Source of the DNA: Algihabitans sp965233705
GTDB lineage: Bacteria; Pseudomonadota; Alphaproteobacteria; Kiloniellales; DSM-21159
Length of the DNA stretch: 64,000 nt
NCBI GenBank assembly: GCA_965233705.1
Contig: CBDDTF010000001.1
Coordinates: 806,001-870,000, forward strand
Reading direction: 5' to 3'
Shown: positions 1-9,192 of the stretch, one piece after another
Position numbering within the stretch: position 1 is the stretch's first letter
Layout: every line of letters begins with the position of its first letter
Notes under the pieces: generated by a model
Seen by the model: only the letters and a program-made list of their open reading frames with translations
The model's database searches: none
What the model was told of the DNA's origin: nothing
Position numbers and translations under genes: made by a program

Positions 1-1597
1 AATCCCGACGGGTCAGCCCCATGACCCATTCGCAGGTACCCGCGGTGAAGACCTCGCCCTGTCCCCTCGGCCAGGACACGATCACGCCGTTGCCGCGGCG
101 CGCGCTGTCGAGCGTCTCGGGCGTGACCTCGCCGTGGAGGGACTGCGCCTTCCAAGCCGCCTCGCCGCCGCCGATGTAGAGCGTCTCGCCCCAGACACCG
201 TGATCGGCCTCGACGTTGGTGCCCAGGCCGACGGCCAGGATCTCCACCTCGGGCGCGGCGCCGTCCCGGCCGGTGGCGGCGGGCAGACCGTCGCGGATCA
301 CCAGGTCGAGGCCGTCGACCTCGTAGCCGTAGATCCGCGCGCCGGCGCCGAGAACATCGCCGTAGCCGAGATGGGCGCCCGCGAAGGCCCAGTGCTCCGG
401 CCGGTAGACGGTGAAGCCGCCGCTGCCCCGGCCGATGCAGTTGCCGAGCCCCGCATAGACCCCCTGCAGCCCGTTCACGCCGAAGGTCCGGGCCCCCGGC
501 CGGTCGATTTCGGGGATCTCCCAGGCTCCGGTCAGAGCGGCCCGCTGCGCCGTCTCCCGCACCGGGTCCTCGCGGGTCGCGGCGTACTTGTAGCAGACCT
601 GCCGCCGCCCCCCGTCCTCCAGCCGGATCTGCCAGAGGAAATTGCCGCCGAAGCGGGCCACGCGCCCGCCCTGCTCGACGTAGGCCTCCACGGCGTCGCG
701 CATCGCCGCGCTCCAGTATTCGTCGTGCCCGACGATGACGACGCAGCGGTAGCGGTCGAGCAGCTCCGGCTCGGCGTCGAGGTCGTGCAGGGTCGCGACG
801 TCCAGGGCGTAGCCGTTCCGCTCCGCCCAGCGCGCGAAGTGCCGCTCGTAGGAGGCCCAGCCCGCGGAGGCGTACTTCTTCGAATAGCCGTAGGCGTAGG
901 CCCACTCCATGTAGGGGTAGCGGACCATCTCGCCCGGCGCCGGCGGCTGCTCCGGAACCGCGCGCGGCGCCCCCTCGGGGAGCTTGCAGAAGCCGCGCGT
1001 CCAGGGCCGCTGCGTCGAGAGCACCGGAGAGAAGCTGTCGCCGTCCGGCCCGCAGAGCCCCTCGTAGGCGTTGGAGCCGCCCCAGCAGTTGTAGGCGACC
1101 CAGGTGCCGGTCGCGCAGAGCAGCAGGCTCGGCGCCGGCGCCGCTTCGGCCGCCGCGCGGATCAGGATCAGGTGGTGCTCCTCGACCGTACGACCGCCGC
1201 GATGCCCGCGCAGGGTGACCAGATAACCGCCCGGCCGCCAGTCGTCCGGCACCGTAAAGGCGTAGGCCACCGGCCAGTCGCAGCCCACGACCGAGCAGTC
1301 GTCGGGCGTGGCGTGGTGGACTCCCGGCAGGCCCGCGACCGACAGCACCGGCTCGTAATCGGCGCCGTCCCGCCCGATCTCCAGGTCCCACCGGTCGGCG
1401 GTGGTGCTGACCCGCAAGCCGACGGTCTCGCCGGGGCGATAGCTGAAGCGCTCGGTATAGGCCCAGATCTCAAGCACCTCGGCGTCGCGCGCCGGGCCGA
1501 TGTAGTAGTGGTCCAGAATGTGCCGGGCCTTGGCCAGGCTGCGCGGGCTGGCCTGCGGCCCCGGCCGCTCGCCGCCGCTGCGCTTGCTGTCTTGCAT
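1..1597 (-). CDS. N,N-dimethylformamidase large-subunit homolog (partial, runs off left edge)
   Basis: The frame from ATG at 1597 stays open to the window edge (532 codons), so the C-terminus is missing. The protein has a beta-rich N-terminal half and a flavodoxin/glutaminase-like C-terminal half, with GHDEYWSAAMRDAVEAYV followed by GGRVARFGGNF, the hallmark of the DMFase beta-subunit C-terminal domain. In characterised DMFase, iron is held by two Tyr and a Glu; the Tyr in GHDEYW is a likely ligand (family knowledge). An AGGAGAGGA ribosome site sits 7 bases before the ATG. It is the last visible gene of the carnitine/ABC operon, 48 bp after the ATPase stop. The true substrate is unknown; hydrolysis of an N-substituted amide is the inference. 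A small alpha subunit is not visible and could lie beyond the edge. Confidence 0.8.
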   Translation of the reverse strand, partial: MQDSKRSGGERPGPQASPRSLAKARHILDHYYIGPARDAEVLEIWAYTERFSYRPGETVGLRVSTTADRWDLEIGRDGADYEPVLSVAGLPGVHHATPDDCSVVGCDWPVAYAFTVPDDWRPGGYLVTLRGHRGGRTVEEHHLILIRAAAEAAPAPSLLLCATGTWVAYNCWGGSNAYEGLCGPDGDSFSPVLSTQRPWTRGFCKLPEGAPRAVPEQPPAPGEMVRYPYMEWAYAYGYSKKYASAGWASYERHFARWAERNGYALDVATLHDLDAEPELLDRYRCVVIVGHDEYWSAAMRDAVEAYVEQGGRVARFGGNFLWQIRLEDGGRRQVCYKYAATREDPVRETAQRAALTGAWEIPEIDRPGARTFGVNGLQGVYAGLGNCIGRGSGGFTVYRPEHWAFAGAHLGYGDVLGAGARIYGYEVDGLDLVIRDGLPAATGRDGAAPEVEILAVGLGTNVEADHGVWGETLYIGGGEAAWKAQSLHGEVTPETLDSARRGNGVIVSWPRGQGEVFTAGTCEWVMGLTRRD

Positions 1598-1645
1598 GGC
1601 GTGTCCTCTCCTGCCGCCTCGGCGCGTCGACCCGTCCGGCCGACC

Positions 1646-3283
1646 TCAGTTGCCGGCCCCTTCCATCTTCCGATGCGCGATGGCCTCCTCGAGCCACCCG
1701 ACCCGCATCTCCGGCACCGAGGCGAGCAGCAGGTCCGTGTAGTCGTCGAAGGGGGGCGACAGCACCTCGGACTTGGCGCCGTAGCGCACCACGCGACCGC
1801 CGTGCATCACCGCGACGCTGTCGGCGATGGCGCGCACCGTCGCGAGATCGTGGGTGATGAAGAGGTAGGCGACCCCCTCGGCCGCCTGCAGTTCGAGCAG
1901 CAGCTTGAGGATGCCGTCGGCCACCAGCGGGTCGAGCGCGCTGGTCACCTCGTCGCAGATGATGACGCGCGGCTTCGCCGCCAGGGCGCGCGCCAGCGAT
2001 ACCCGTTGCTTCTGGCCGCCCGAGAGTTCCGCCGGATAGCGGTCGCAGAAGCTGGCGTCCAGGTGGATTTGGTCGAGCAGCTCGTGCACCCGTTGCCGCT
2101 TCGCCTCGCCCTTGAGGCCGAAGTAGAACTCCAGGGGCCGCCCGATGATCGTCTCGACGCTGTGGCGCGGGTTCAGCGCGACATCCGCCATCTGATAGAC
2201 CATCTGCAGGTCCCGGCGGGTCTCGCGCGAGCGGGCGCGTTGCTCCGGCGCCAGGCGCGCGCCCGCGAAGCGGAGGTCGCCCCGCCGCGGCGGCAGCAGG
2301 CCGGTCACGACACGCGCCAGCGTCGACTTGCCGGAGCCGCTTTCGCCGACCACGGCGAGAGTCTGGCCGGGGTGCAGGGCCAGGCTGACGTCGCGCAGCA
2401 CGTCGGCGCGCGCCCCCCGGTAGCGGGCGCTCACGCCCTCGACCTCGAGCACCGGCCGCGCGGTCGGCGCCTTTTCCGCGTGCGCGATCGAGCGGACCGA
2501 GACCAGGGCCCGGGTGTAGTCTTCGCGCGGGCGATGGATGACCTGCTCGGTCGGCCCCACCTCGACGGTGCGGCCGTCCTTCAGGACCATGATCTCGTCG
2601 GCGATCTGCGCCACCACCGCGAGGTCGTGGGTGATGTAGAGCGCCGCCACGCCGCTGTCGGCGATGGCGTCCTTGATCGCGGCGAGCACGTCGATCTGGG
2701 TGGTGACGTCGAGGGCCGTGGTGGGCTCGTCGAACACCACGAGATCCGGAGCCGGGCAGAGCGCGAGTGCGGTCATGGCGCGCTGGAGCTGGCCGCCCGA
2801 CACCTGGTGCGGAAAGCGCTGGCCGAAGGTCTCCGGGTCCGGCAGGCGCAGCTTCGCGAAGAGCGCGACGGCCCGTTGTTCCGCCGCCCGCCGGCTCATG
2901 CGCCCGTGCAGGACCGTCGCCTCGACGACCTGATGCATAAGCCGCTTGGCGGGATTGAAGGCGGCGGCCGCGGACTGCGCGACGTAGGTGACCTCGGCCC
3001 CGCGCAGGCCGCGCAGCGCCCTGGGCGATTGCGCCAGCAGCGCACGGCCGTTGAGCGCGACCGAGCCCCCGGTGATCCGCACCTCGCCGCGGCCGTAGGC
3101 CAGCGCCGACAGCCCGATGGTCGACTTCCCGGCGCCGCTCTCGCCGATGAGCCCGAGCACGCGGCCCCGCGCCACGCTCAGCGACACGCCGTCGACAAGG
3201 ACTGCCTGGCGCGGCGGCCCGTCGGCGGGAAACACCGGCGCCTCGAGGCGCAGATCGCGAATGTCGAGAACGGGTTCAGCCAC
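1646..3283 (-). CDS. Dipeptide/nickel-type ABC transporter, fused double ATPase
   Basis: A 545-residue protein with two complete nucleotide-binding domains in tandem, as in GsiA or a DppD-DppF fusion. The first half carries GESGAGKST and VSGGQLQRA, the second GESGSGKST and LSGGQKQRV, each followed by a Walker B D-E pair. Both halves end in the oligopeptide-type C-terminal extension. It powers the importer formed with the two permeases upstream. Its start overlaps the preceding permease by 8 bp, so the genes are translationally coupled. The cargo is not determined by sequence; the neighbouring carnitine genes make a small quaternary amine or amide plausible. Confidence 0.93.
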   Translation of the reverse strand: MAEPVLDIRDLRLEAPVFPADGPPRQAVLVDGVSLSVARGRVLGLIGESGAGKSTIGLSALAYGRGEVRITGGSVALNGRALLAQSPRALRGLRGAEVTYVAQSAAAAFNPAKRLMHQVVEATVLHGRMSRRAAEQRAVALFAKLRLPDPETFGQRFPHQVSGGQLQRAMTALALCPAPDLVVFDEPTTALDVTTQIDVLAAIKDAIADSGVAALYITHDLAVVAQIADEIMVLKDGRTVEVGPTEQVIHRPREDYTRALVSVRSIAHAEKAPTARPVLEVEGVSARYRGARADVLRDVSLALHPGQTLAVVGESGSGKSTLARVVTGLLPPRRGDLRFAGARLAPEQRARSRETRRDLQMVYQMADVALNPRHSVETIIGRPLEFYFGLKGEAKRQRVHELLDQIHLDASFCDRYPAELSGGQKQRVSLARALAAKPRVIICDEVTSALDPLVADGILKLLLELQAAEGVAYLFITHDLATVRAIADSVAVMHGGRVVRYGAKSEVLSPPFDDYTDLLLASVPEMRVGWLEEAIAHRKMEGAGN

Positions 3284-4094
3284 CTCGTCCCCCCTTCAGG
3301 CTGGTGGTTCGGTTGAGCACCCAGTCGGCGGCCAGGTTGACCGAGATGGCCAGCGCCGCGATGGCGACCGCCGGGGCCAGCGCCGCGGGGATGCCGTAGA
3401 CGATGCCCTCCTTGTTCTCCTTGACGATGCCGCCCCAGTCGGCGGCCGGCGGCTGCACGCCCAGCCCAAGGAACGACAGGGTGGAGATGAACAGCACCAT
3501 GAAGATGAAGCGCATGCCCATCTCGGCGATCAGCGGCGAGAGCGCGTTGGGAAGGATCTCGCGGAAGATGATCCACAGGCGCCCCTCGCCCCGCAGCTTG
3601 GCGACCTCGACGAAATCCATGGCGTTGATGTCGGTCGCCACCGCCCGCGCGAGGCGGAAGACGCGGGTGCTGTCCAGCACGCCCATGACGAGGATCAGCA
3701 CGAAGACCGAGACCGGCATGACCGAGAGCACGACCAGCGCGAAGATCAGGGTCGGGATCGACATGAGAAGGTCGACCAGACGCGCCAGGACCTGGTCGAC
3801 CCAGCCCCCCATCACCGCGGCGAGGAAGCCGAGGAACGACCCGGCGGTGAAGCTGAGCAGGGTCGCGGCGGCGGCGACGAAGATCGTGGTCCGCCCGCCG
3901 TAGATCATGCGCGACAGCAGGTCCCGGCCGATCGAATCGGTGCCCAGCCAGTGCGCCGCGGAGGCCGGCTCCCAGACGTCGCCGACCACCTCCGCCATGC
4001 CGTAGGGAGCGAGGAGCGGCGCGAAGATCGCGCCCAGGAAAAACAGGATCGTCACCAGCAGGCCCGCGAGGGCCGTCATCGGAATTCTGATCAT
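3276..4094 (-). CDS. ABC transporter permease, DppC/OppC type
   Basis: A 272-residue membrane protein of the peptide/opine/nickel permease family. The N-terminal helix (about residues 8-28) is followed by the conserved LGTDSIGRDLLSRMIYGGR motif typical of DppC/OppC, and the EAA-like loop is at VAKLRGEGRLWIIFREILPN. It pairs with the DppB-type permease whose stop it overlaps by 4 bp (ATGA). Length is typical for DppC. It forms half of the inner-membrane pore, with the fused ATPase as motor. Confidence 0.93.
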   Translation of the reverse strand: MIRIPMTALAGLLVTILFFLGAIFAPLLAPYGMAEVVGDVWEPASAAHWLGTDSIGRDLLSRMIYGGRTTIFVAAAATLLSFTAGSFLGFLAAVMGGWVDQVLARLVDLLMSIPTLIFALVVLSVMPVSVFVLILVMGVLDSTRVFRLARAVATDINAMDFVEVAKLRGEGRLWIIFREILPNALSPLIAEMGMRFIFMVLFISTLSFLGLGVQPPAADWGGIVKENKEGIVYGIPAALAPAVAIAALAISVNLAADWVLNRTTSLKGGRGG

Positions 4095-5047
4095 TTCGGG
4101 TGCCTGAGCCGTGGATTGGCCAGGATCGCCACGATGTCCGCGATCATGTTGAGGCCGATGTAGAGCGCCGCGAAGACGAGGCCGCCCGCCTGCACCACAG
4201 GCACGTCGCGCTTGGAGACATGGTCAACCAGGTACTGCCCCATGCCGGGATAGACGAAGACCACCTCGATCACGACCACCCCGACCACGAGATAGCCGAG
4301 ATTGACGACGACCACGTTCACGATGGGCGCGATGGCGTTGGGCAGGGCGTGCCGGGCGATCACCGCGAAGGAGGACAGCCCCTTGAGCTCCGCCGTCTCG
4401 ACGTAGGCCGACTGCATCACGTTGAGGATCGCGGCACGGGTCATGCGCATCATGTGCGCCGTGACCACCAGGGTGAGGGTCGCCACCGGCAGGGCGATGG
4501 CGCTCAGCCGTTCCAGCAGCGTCATCTGGTCGTTGACGATGGCGACGGAGGAGAACCAGCCGAGCTTCACGGCCACCAGGTACATCAGCACGTAGCCGAT
4601 CAGGAACTCGGGGATCGACACCGAGGACAGGGTGACGGCCGAGATGAGCCGGTCGGGCCAGCGGTCGTGGAACCGCACCGCCAGGAGGCCGAGCAGCACC
4701 GCCAGCGGCACCGCGATGACGGCCGCCCAGAAGGCCAGGAACAGGGTGTTGCCCAGCCGCACCGACATGGCCTGGGCGATGTCCTGGCCGTTGGTCAGGG
4801 CCGTGCCCAGATCGCCGACGAGCGCGCCCGACAGCCAGTCGACATAGCGCGTGAGCGCCGGCTCGTTCAGGCCGAGATCGCGGCGCAGGTTCTCGACGGC
4901 CTGGGGCGTCGCGCCCTGGCCGAGGATCGTCTCGGCCACGTCGCCCGGCAGGAGCTGCGTGCCGGCGAAGATGAGCACCGAGGCCGCGAAGAGCAGGGCG
5001 AGTCCCAGCGCAATGCGCTGGGACACCAGAAGCAGAAGGCGGGTCAT
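4091..5047 (-). CDS. ABC transporter permease, DppB/OppB type
   Basis: A 318-residue membrane protein starting MTRLLLLVSQRIALGL, with the DppB N-terminal helix, the LLPGDVAETILG segment after it, and the conserved loop ETAELKGLSSFAVIARHALPN near residue 220. The ATG at 5047 is preferred over an in-frame ATG 36 bp upstream, which would add a non-hydrophobic leader lying in the end of the binding-protein gene. It lies 7 bp after the binding-protein stop and overlaps the next permease by 4 bp. Confidence 0.92.
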   Translation of the reverse strand: MTRLLLLVSQRIALGLALLFAASVLIFAGTQLLPGDVAETILGQGATPQAVENLRRDLGLNEPALTRYVDWLSGALVGDLGTALTNGQDIAQAMSVRLGNTLFLAFWAAVIAVPLAVLLGLLAVRFHDRWPDRLISAVTLSSVSIPEFLIGYVLMYLVAVKLGWFSSVAIVNDQMTLLERLSAIALPVATLTLVVTAHMMRMTRAAILNVMQSAYVETAELKGLSSFAVIARHALPNAIAPIVNVVVVNLGYLVVGVVVIEVVFVYPGMGQYLVDHVSKRDVPVVQAGGLVFAALYIGLNMIADIVAILANPRLRHPK

Positions 5048-5054
5048 GGCAGAG

Positions 5055-6641
5055 CTACGCGAGCCAGACCATCTGCATGGCACGCCCGCCCATCAGCGTG
5101 CCGTTGGGGTCGTCGATCCACCCCTTGACGTCGGTGGTGGTCGCTTCGAGGAAGTTGTTGAACATCGGCGCGATCACGCCGCCCTCGTCGCGGACCAGGC
5201 GTCCCATCCGGGCATAGAGCTGCTTGCGCTGCTCCGGATCCAGCTCGCTGCGCGCCTGGAACAGCATCCGGTCGAACTCTTCGTTCTTGAACCGGCTGTC
5301 GTTCCAGTCGGCGTCCGAGAGATAGGCGATCGAGTAGATCTGCCCCTGCACCGGCCGCCCGGTCCAGTAGGAGGCGCAGAACGGCGCCTTGTTCCAGACC
5401 TCGGACCAGTAGCCGTCGGCCGGCTCGCGCTTGATCTCCAGCGGAATGCCGGCGGCCTTGGCCGACTGCTGAAAGAGCTGCGCCGCGTCGATCGCGCCGG
5501 GGAAGGCCACGTCGGAGACGCGCAACACGATCGGGCTGCCGTCATGGCCGGACTTGCGGTAGTGCTCGGCGGCCAGCTCCGGGTCGTAGCGGCGCTGGGG
5601 AATGGTCTCGTCGAACAGGGGATAGGCGTCGTTGACCGGCATGTCGTTGCCGATCGACCCATAGCCGCGCAGGATCTTGTCGTTCATCTCCTCGCGGTCG
5701 ATCGCATACTTCAGCGCCAGCCGCAGGTCGTTGTTGTCGAACGGCGGCGTGTCGCAGTGCATGACGAAGACGTAGTGCGCCGGCCCCGGAACGCTCTTCA
5801 AGGACAGGTTCGGCGCCCGCCCCAGGAACTCCGCGACCTTCGGATTGACCCGGTTGATCATGTGGACCTGGCCCGACTGCAGGGCGGCGGTGCGGGCGGT
5901 CGCGTCGTTGATCGGCAGGATCTCGACGCTGTCCACATGGCCGCGGGACTCGTCCCAATAGTTCGGGTTCTTGCGGTAGAGGTGACGCACGCCGGGCTCG
6001 TTGGCTTCCAGGATGTAGGGCCCGGTGCCGATGCCGGCGGCGGGATCGTCGAAACCGCCGTCCGGCTGGATGATCAACTGATAGGTCGTCATCAGGTAAG
6101 GCAGCTCGGCGTCGGGCGTCTTCAGCTCGATCGAGAAGACGTCGCCGTCCGCCGACATGGACTCGATGCCGCGCAGCACCCCCAGAGCGCCCGACTTCGA
6201 CCCTTCGCCGGCATGGCGCTCCATGGTCCGCAGCACGTCCTGCGCGGTCAGCGTCTTGCCGTTGTGGAACTCGACACCGCGGCGAATCTTGAAGTGCCAG
6301 GTCTTGGCGTCGGCGCTCGACTCGACACTCTCGGCGAGGCGGTATTCGATCTGGCCGTTCTCGTCGGCGTTAACCAGCCTGTCGCCGAAGCTGTTGAGGT
6401 TCAGGTAGGGAACCAGGTTGGCCGAGAGCGTGGGGTCCAGCGAATCCGAGCTCTGCCCCTCGGCGCTGCCGATTTTCAGGTGCCCGCCCTTGCGCGGGGC
6501 CTCGGCCTTCACGGCCGTCGAATAGAGCGCGTTGGCCGCCGCCGCGCTGAATCCGAGAGCTGCGGCCCGGTTGATGAACTCCCGACGCGAGAGCTTCCAG
6601 GCCGTCGCCTCCGTGGCCAGCGGCTTGAGTCCGTCAGTCAT
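5055..6641 (-). CDS. ABC transporter substrate-binding protein, SBP family 5 (Tat-exported)
   Basis: A 528-residue periplasmic binding protein of the peptide/nickel family. The leader has a twin-arginine motif (KLSRREFINRAAALGFSA) and an Ala-rich stretch, so export by Tat rather than Sec is likely. Family 5 landmarks are present: TWHFKIRRGVEFHNGK near residue 125 and GTGPYILE near 210. The ATG at 6641 has GGAG 9 bases upstream. It lies 68 bp after the CaiB-type gene in the same operon. Family 5 proteins bind peptides, nickel-chelates, opines or, in some soil bacteria, quaternary amines; the ligand here is unknown. Confidence 0.92.
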   Translation of the reverse strand: MTDGLKPLATEATAWKLSRREFINRAAALGFSAAAANALYSTAVKAEAPRKGGHLKIGSAEGQSSDSLDPTLSANLVPYLNLNSFGDRLVNADENGQIEYRLAESVESSADAKTWHFKIRRGVEFHNGKTLTAQDVLRTMERHAGEGSKSGALGVLRGIESMSADGDVFSIELKTPDAELPYLMTTYQLIIQPDGGFDDPAAGIGTGPYILEANEPGVRHLYRKNPNYWDESRGHVDSVEILPINDATARTAALQSGQVHMINRVNPKVAEFLGRAPNLSLKSVPGPAHYVFVMHCDTPPFDNNDLRLALKYAIDREEMNDKILRGYGSIGNDMPVNDAYPLFDETIPQRRYDPELAAEHYRKSGHDGSPIVLRVSDVAFPGAIDAAQLFQQSAKAAGIPLEIKREPADGYWSEVWNKAPFCASYWTGRPVQGQIYSIAYLSDADWNDSRFKNEEFDRMLFQARSELDPEQRKQLYARMGRLVRDEGGVIAPMFNNFLEATTTDVKGWIDDPNGTLMGGRAMQMVWLA

Positions 6642-6709
6642 CGATTCACTCCGTACGGTTTTCGGGTCCTTCTTCCGTGGCTTCCTCCAGCGCCTCGTCG
6701 CGGTTGGAC

Positions 6710-9190
6710 TTACTCGGGCAGATAGCGGTCTGCCCACTGCGTGGCCGCAATGCCACGCGCGATCATCTGCTCGATCGATCTCTCGTCGTAGCCGAGCCTC
6801 CGCAGGACGCTGCGCGTATGCGTCCCGTACTTGGGGGCCGGCCCCGGAATGGTGACGCGCGCACGCTCGGGACGCACCGCGTTCGGCGCGACCAGATCGC
6901 ACCAACGGCCCATGGGATGGCGGTCGTGCCGGATTGCGCGGAAGGTCGCGCCGCGCAGGTCGATCGCCCCCTCGCTCTCGACCTGGAGCGCGGCGTCGCG
7001 GGTACCGTGAAGGGAGCCCAGGGGTACTACGCTTGACGCGCCGCCCTCAAGCGCCTCTGCCCAATAGGAGAGCGGTTTGCTCCGTAGTCGCGTGGCGAGG
7101 GATTCCTCCAGCGCCGCTCCCTCCAACGCCGCCAGGTCGGCAAGCTCCGGCACCCGGCGCAGCGCCGCCTGCCGCTCGCTCGGCGCGGCGAAGAAGAGCC
7201 AGCCGTCAGCCGCCTGGTAGCAGCGGTAGAAGGGGCCCCACCCGATGGCGCCGCGCCCCGAGGGCTCGTCGAAGGGCGCCCGCCCCGCGAAGTCGTACAT
7301 GAACTGCGACTGGATCATCGCTCCCGCCGCGGCCAGGGAGGCGCGGGCGACACCGCCGCGCCCCGTGCGCTCGCGGCGCAGCAGCGCGGCGCCGAGCGCC
7401 ACGCAGGCGCAGAAGCCGGTCAGGACGTCGATCGTCCCGAAGTGGGCATGCTCCTCGGGCGTCTCCATGCCGCCACCGAAGCGCAGCATCACGCCGGTCG
7501 CCGCCTGCGCCAGATCGTCGTAGCCGAGGTGGTCCGACTTGGGGCCCCGCCAGGGCCCTCCGAAGGCGTCGAGTTGGACCAGGATCAGCCGCGGGTTGAT
7601 CGCCGCCAGGCGTTCGCCGGACAGGCCCAGGTGGTCGCGCTGGGCGTCGGTGCCGTTGAGCGTGACCACGTCCGCGTCCGCCAGCAGTCGGGTCAGGACC
7701 TCCTGGCCCTCGGGCGTCGAGAGGTCGACGAGCGCGCTCTGCTTGCCGCGCTGCGCCTGCAAGCCGAACACCGTGGTGTTCCAGGGGTCCACCGTCGGCG
7801 TGACCGGCTGCACATGGGTCACCTCCGCGCCGAAGCGGGCGAGGGTGGCCCCGATCGTCGGGCCGGCGATCACGTTCGTCAGGTCGACCACCTTGAGCCC
7901 GTCCAGCCAGCCGCCGCCGGTCGCCGCCGGCGGCGCCGGGCGCTCCGGCTCGGCGAGCAGGGACGCCAGCGTCTCTCGCGCGTCATCGAGCCAGGGGCCG
8001 GGCCGCTTCACGGTGCAGTCCGCATCCTCGGCCAGCCAAGCGAGATTGCCCATCTGGCGCATGCGCCCGTGGCGCGCGTCCGCGATCTCCAGGATCAGCC
8101 CGGAGGCGAGCGCATGGGGGTCGCGCAGCCACTCCGCCGTGGAGCGCTGGGCCGTCGCGGGCGCCTTGGCCGCACCGAACAGCTCCTCCCACTCCTGCGC
8201 CGGCCGGGTCCGGAAAACCGCCTGCATGGCCGCCGCGATGCGGGCACGGTCCCGGTCCCCGACCGGGTAGTTGCGCAGGCTCCAGGCGTCCGGCCAGTCG
8301 GCGCTGTCGAGATAGGCGTCGAAGTCGGGCAGCTCGGCCAGCAGGTCGTGCAGCCCCAGCGTCTCGAGCACGCGCCGCGGATGCGCGGCGACACTGCCGG
8401 CCACCACGTAGAAGCCGCGGCCGTCGGCGCAGGTGTAGGTCCGGTAGAAGGGGTCGAGAAGCTCCGACAGCTCGGCGTAGCTGAGGTCCATCGGCAGGCC
8501 GGCGGCCGTGCGGCGGTCGATCTCGCGTTCGCGCGGGCACTTGTAGCGTGCCGGATAGTCCTGGATCTGCTCGCAGTTGTAGACCAGCCCCTCGAAGAGC
8601 GCCGAAGCCAGTGGCACCTCGATGTGCTCGCCGCCGGTGCGTGCGCGCGCGCCCAGCGCGAAGAGCACCGACATGGCGCCGAACGCGGCGCCGTAGGCGG
8701 AGGCGAGCGGCAGCGGCGTGAAGGAGGGGTTGACGCCCATCAGGCGCCGGTTGAGCCCCATGTCCGTGAACTGTCCCGTGCGCGCGGCGATCGTCGCCTC
8801 CCAGGCGGGGAGCGCGGCCAACTCCGGGTCGCGCGAGGCGAAGCCCGGCAGCGACAGCGAGACCAGCCCCGGGCTGACCGCGCGCAGCGCCTGCGGCCCC
8901 AGCCCGAGACGCGTCATCACGCCCGGCCGGAAATTCTCGATCACCACGTCGCTGCGGGCGGCGAGCGCCAGCGCGGTGTCGCGGTCTTCCGGCGTCTTCA
9001 AGTCGAGAACCAGGGAGGACTTGCCGCGCGAGAGCATGTCCGTGGCGGGGTCCTTGAAGCGTGGCCCGCCGGGCGGATCGATCCGGATCACCTCCGCGCC
9101 CATGTCCGCCAGCATCATGCCGACCAGCGGTCCCGCCAGGTACTGCCCGAAATCGAGCACGCGAATATGCGACAAGGGTCGAGACGTCAT
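6710..9190 (-). CDS. Double-length CaiB/BaiF family (class III) CoA transferase
   Basis: An 826-residue protein made of two CaiB/BaiF units: residues 1-400 open with RVLDFGQYLAGPLVGMMLADMGAEV, and a second unit starts near 425 with LKVVDLTNVIAGPTIGATLARFGAEV. Class III enzymes use one Asp as the acyl carrier. In the second half it is present (D588, in GTIDVLTG, followed by RRERTGRG). The matching position in the first half is Ala163 (PLASAYGAAFGA), so only one half may be catalytic. The gene starts 2 bp after the carnitine dehydrogenase-thioesterase stop, so the two are coupled. A role in carnitine-related CoA thioester exchange is inferred from context. Confidence 0.88.
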   Translation of the reverse strand: MTSRPLSHIRVLDFGQYLAGPLVGMMLADMGAEVIRIDPPGGPRFKDPATDMLSRGKSSLVLDLKTPEDRDTALALAARSDVVIENFRPGVMTRLGLGPQALRAVSPGLVSLSLPGFASRDPELAALPAWEATIAARTGQFTDMGLNRRLMGVNPSFTPLPLASAYGAAFGAMSVLFALGARARTGGEHIEVPLASALFEGLVYNCEQIQDYPARYKCPREREIDRRTAAGLPMDLSYAELSELLDPFYRTYTCADGRGFYVVAGSVAAHPRRVLETLGLHDLLAELPDFDAYLDSADWPDAWSLRNYPVGDRDRARIAAAMQAVFRTRPAQEWEELFGAAKAPATAQRSTAEWLRDPHALASGLILEIADARHGRMRQMGNLAWLAEDADCTVKRPGPWLDDARETLASLLAEPERPAPPAATGGGWLDGLKVVDLTNVIAGPTIGATLARFGAEVTHVQPVTPTVDPWNTTVFGLQAQRGKQSALVDLSTPEGQEVLTRLLADADVVTLNGTDAQRDHLGLSGERLAAINPRLILVQLDAFGGPWRGPKSDHLGYDDLAQAATGVMLRFGGGMETPEEHAHFGTIDVLTGFCACVALGAALLRRERTGRGGVARASLAAAGAMIQSQFMYDFAGRAPFDEPSGRGAIGWGPFYRCYQAADGWLFFAAPSERQAALRRVPELADLAALEGAALEESLATRLRSKPLSYWAEALEGGASSVVPLGSLHGTRDAALQVESEGAIDLRGATFRAIRHDRHPMGRWCDLVAPNAVRPERARVTIPGPAPKYGTHTRSVLRRLGYDERSIEQMIARGIAATQWADRYLPE

Positions 9191-9192
9191 TC

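Noticed and set aside
134..3316. 1060-codon open frame on the plus strand
   Set aside because: It lies antisense to the DMFase-like and ABC ATPase genes, has no recognisable motif and an Arg/Ala/Pro-rich composition typical of shadow frames in very GC-rich DNA.
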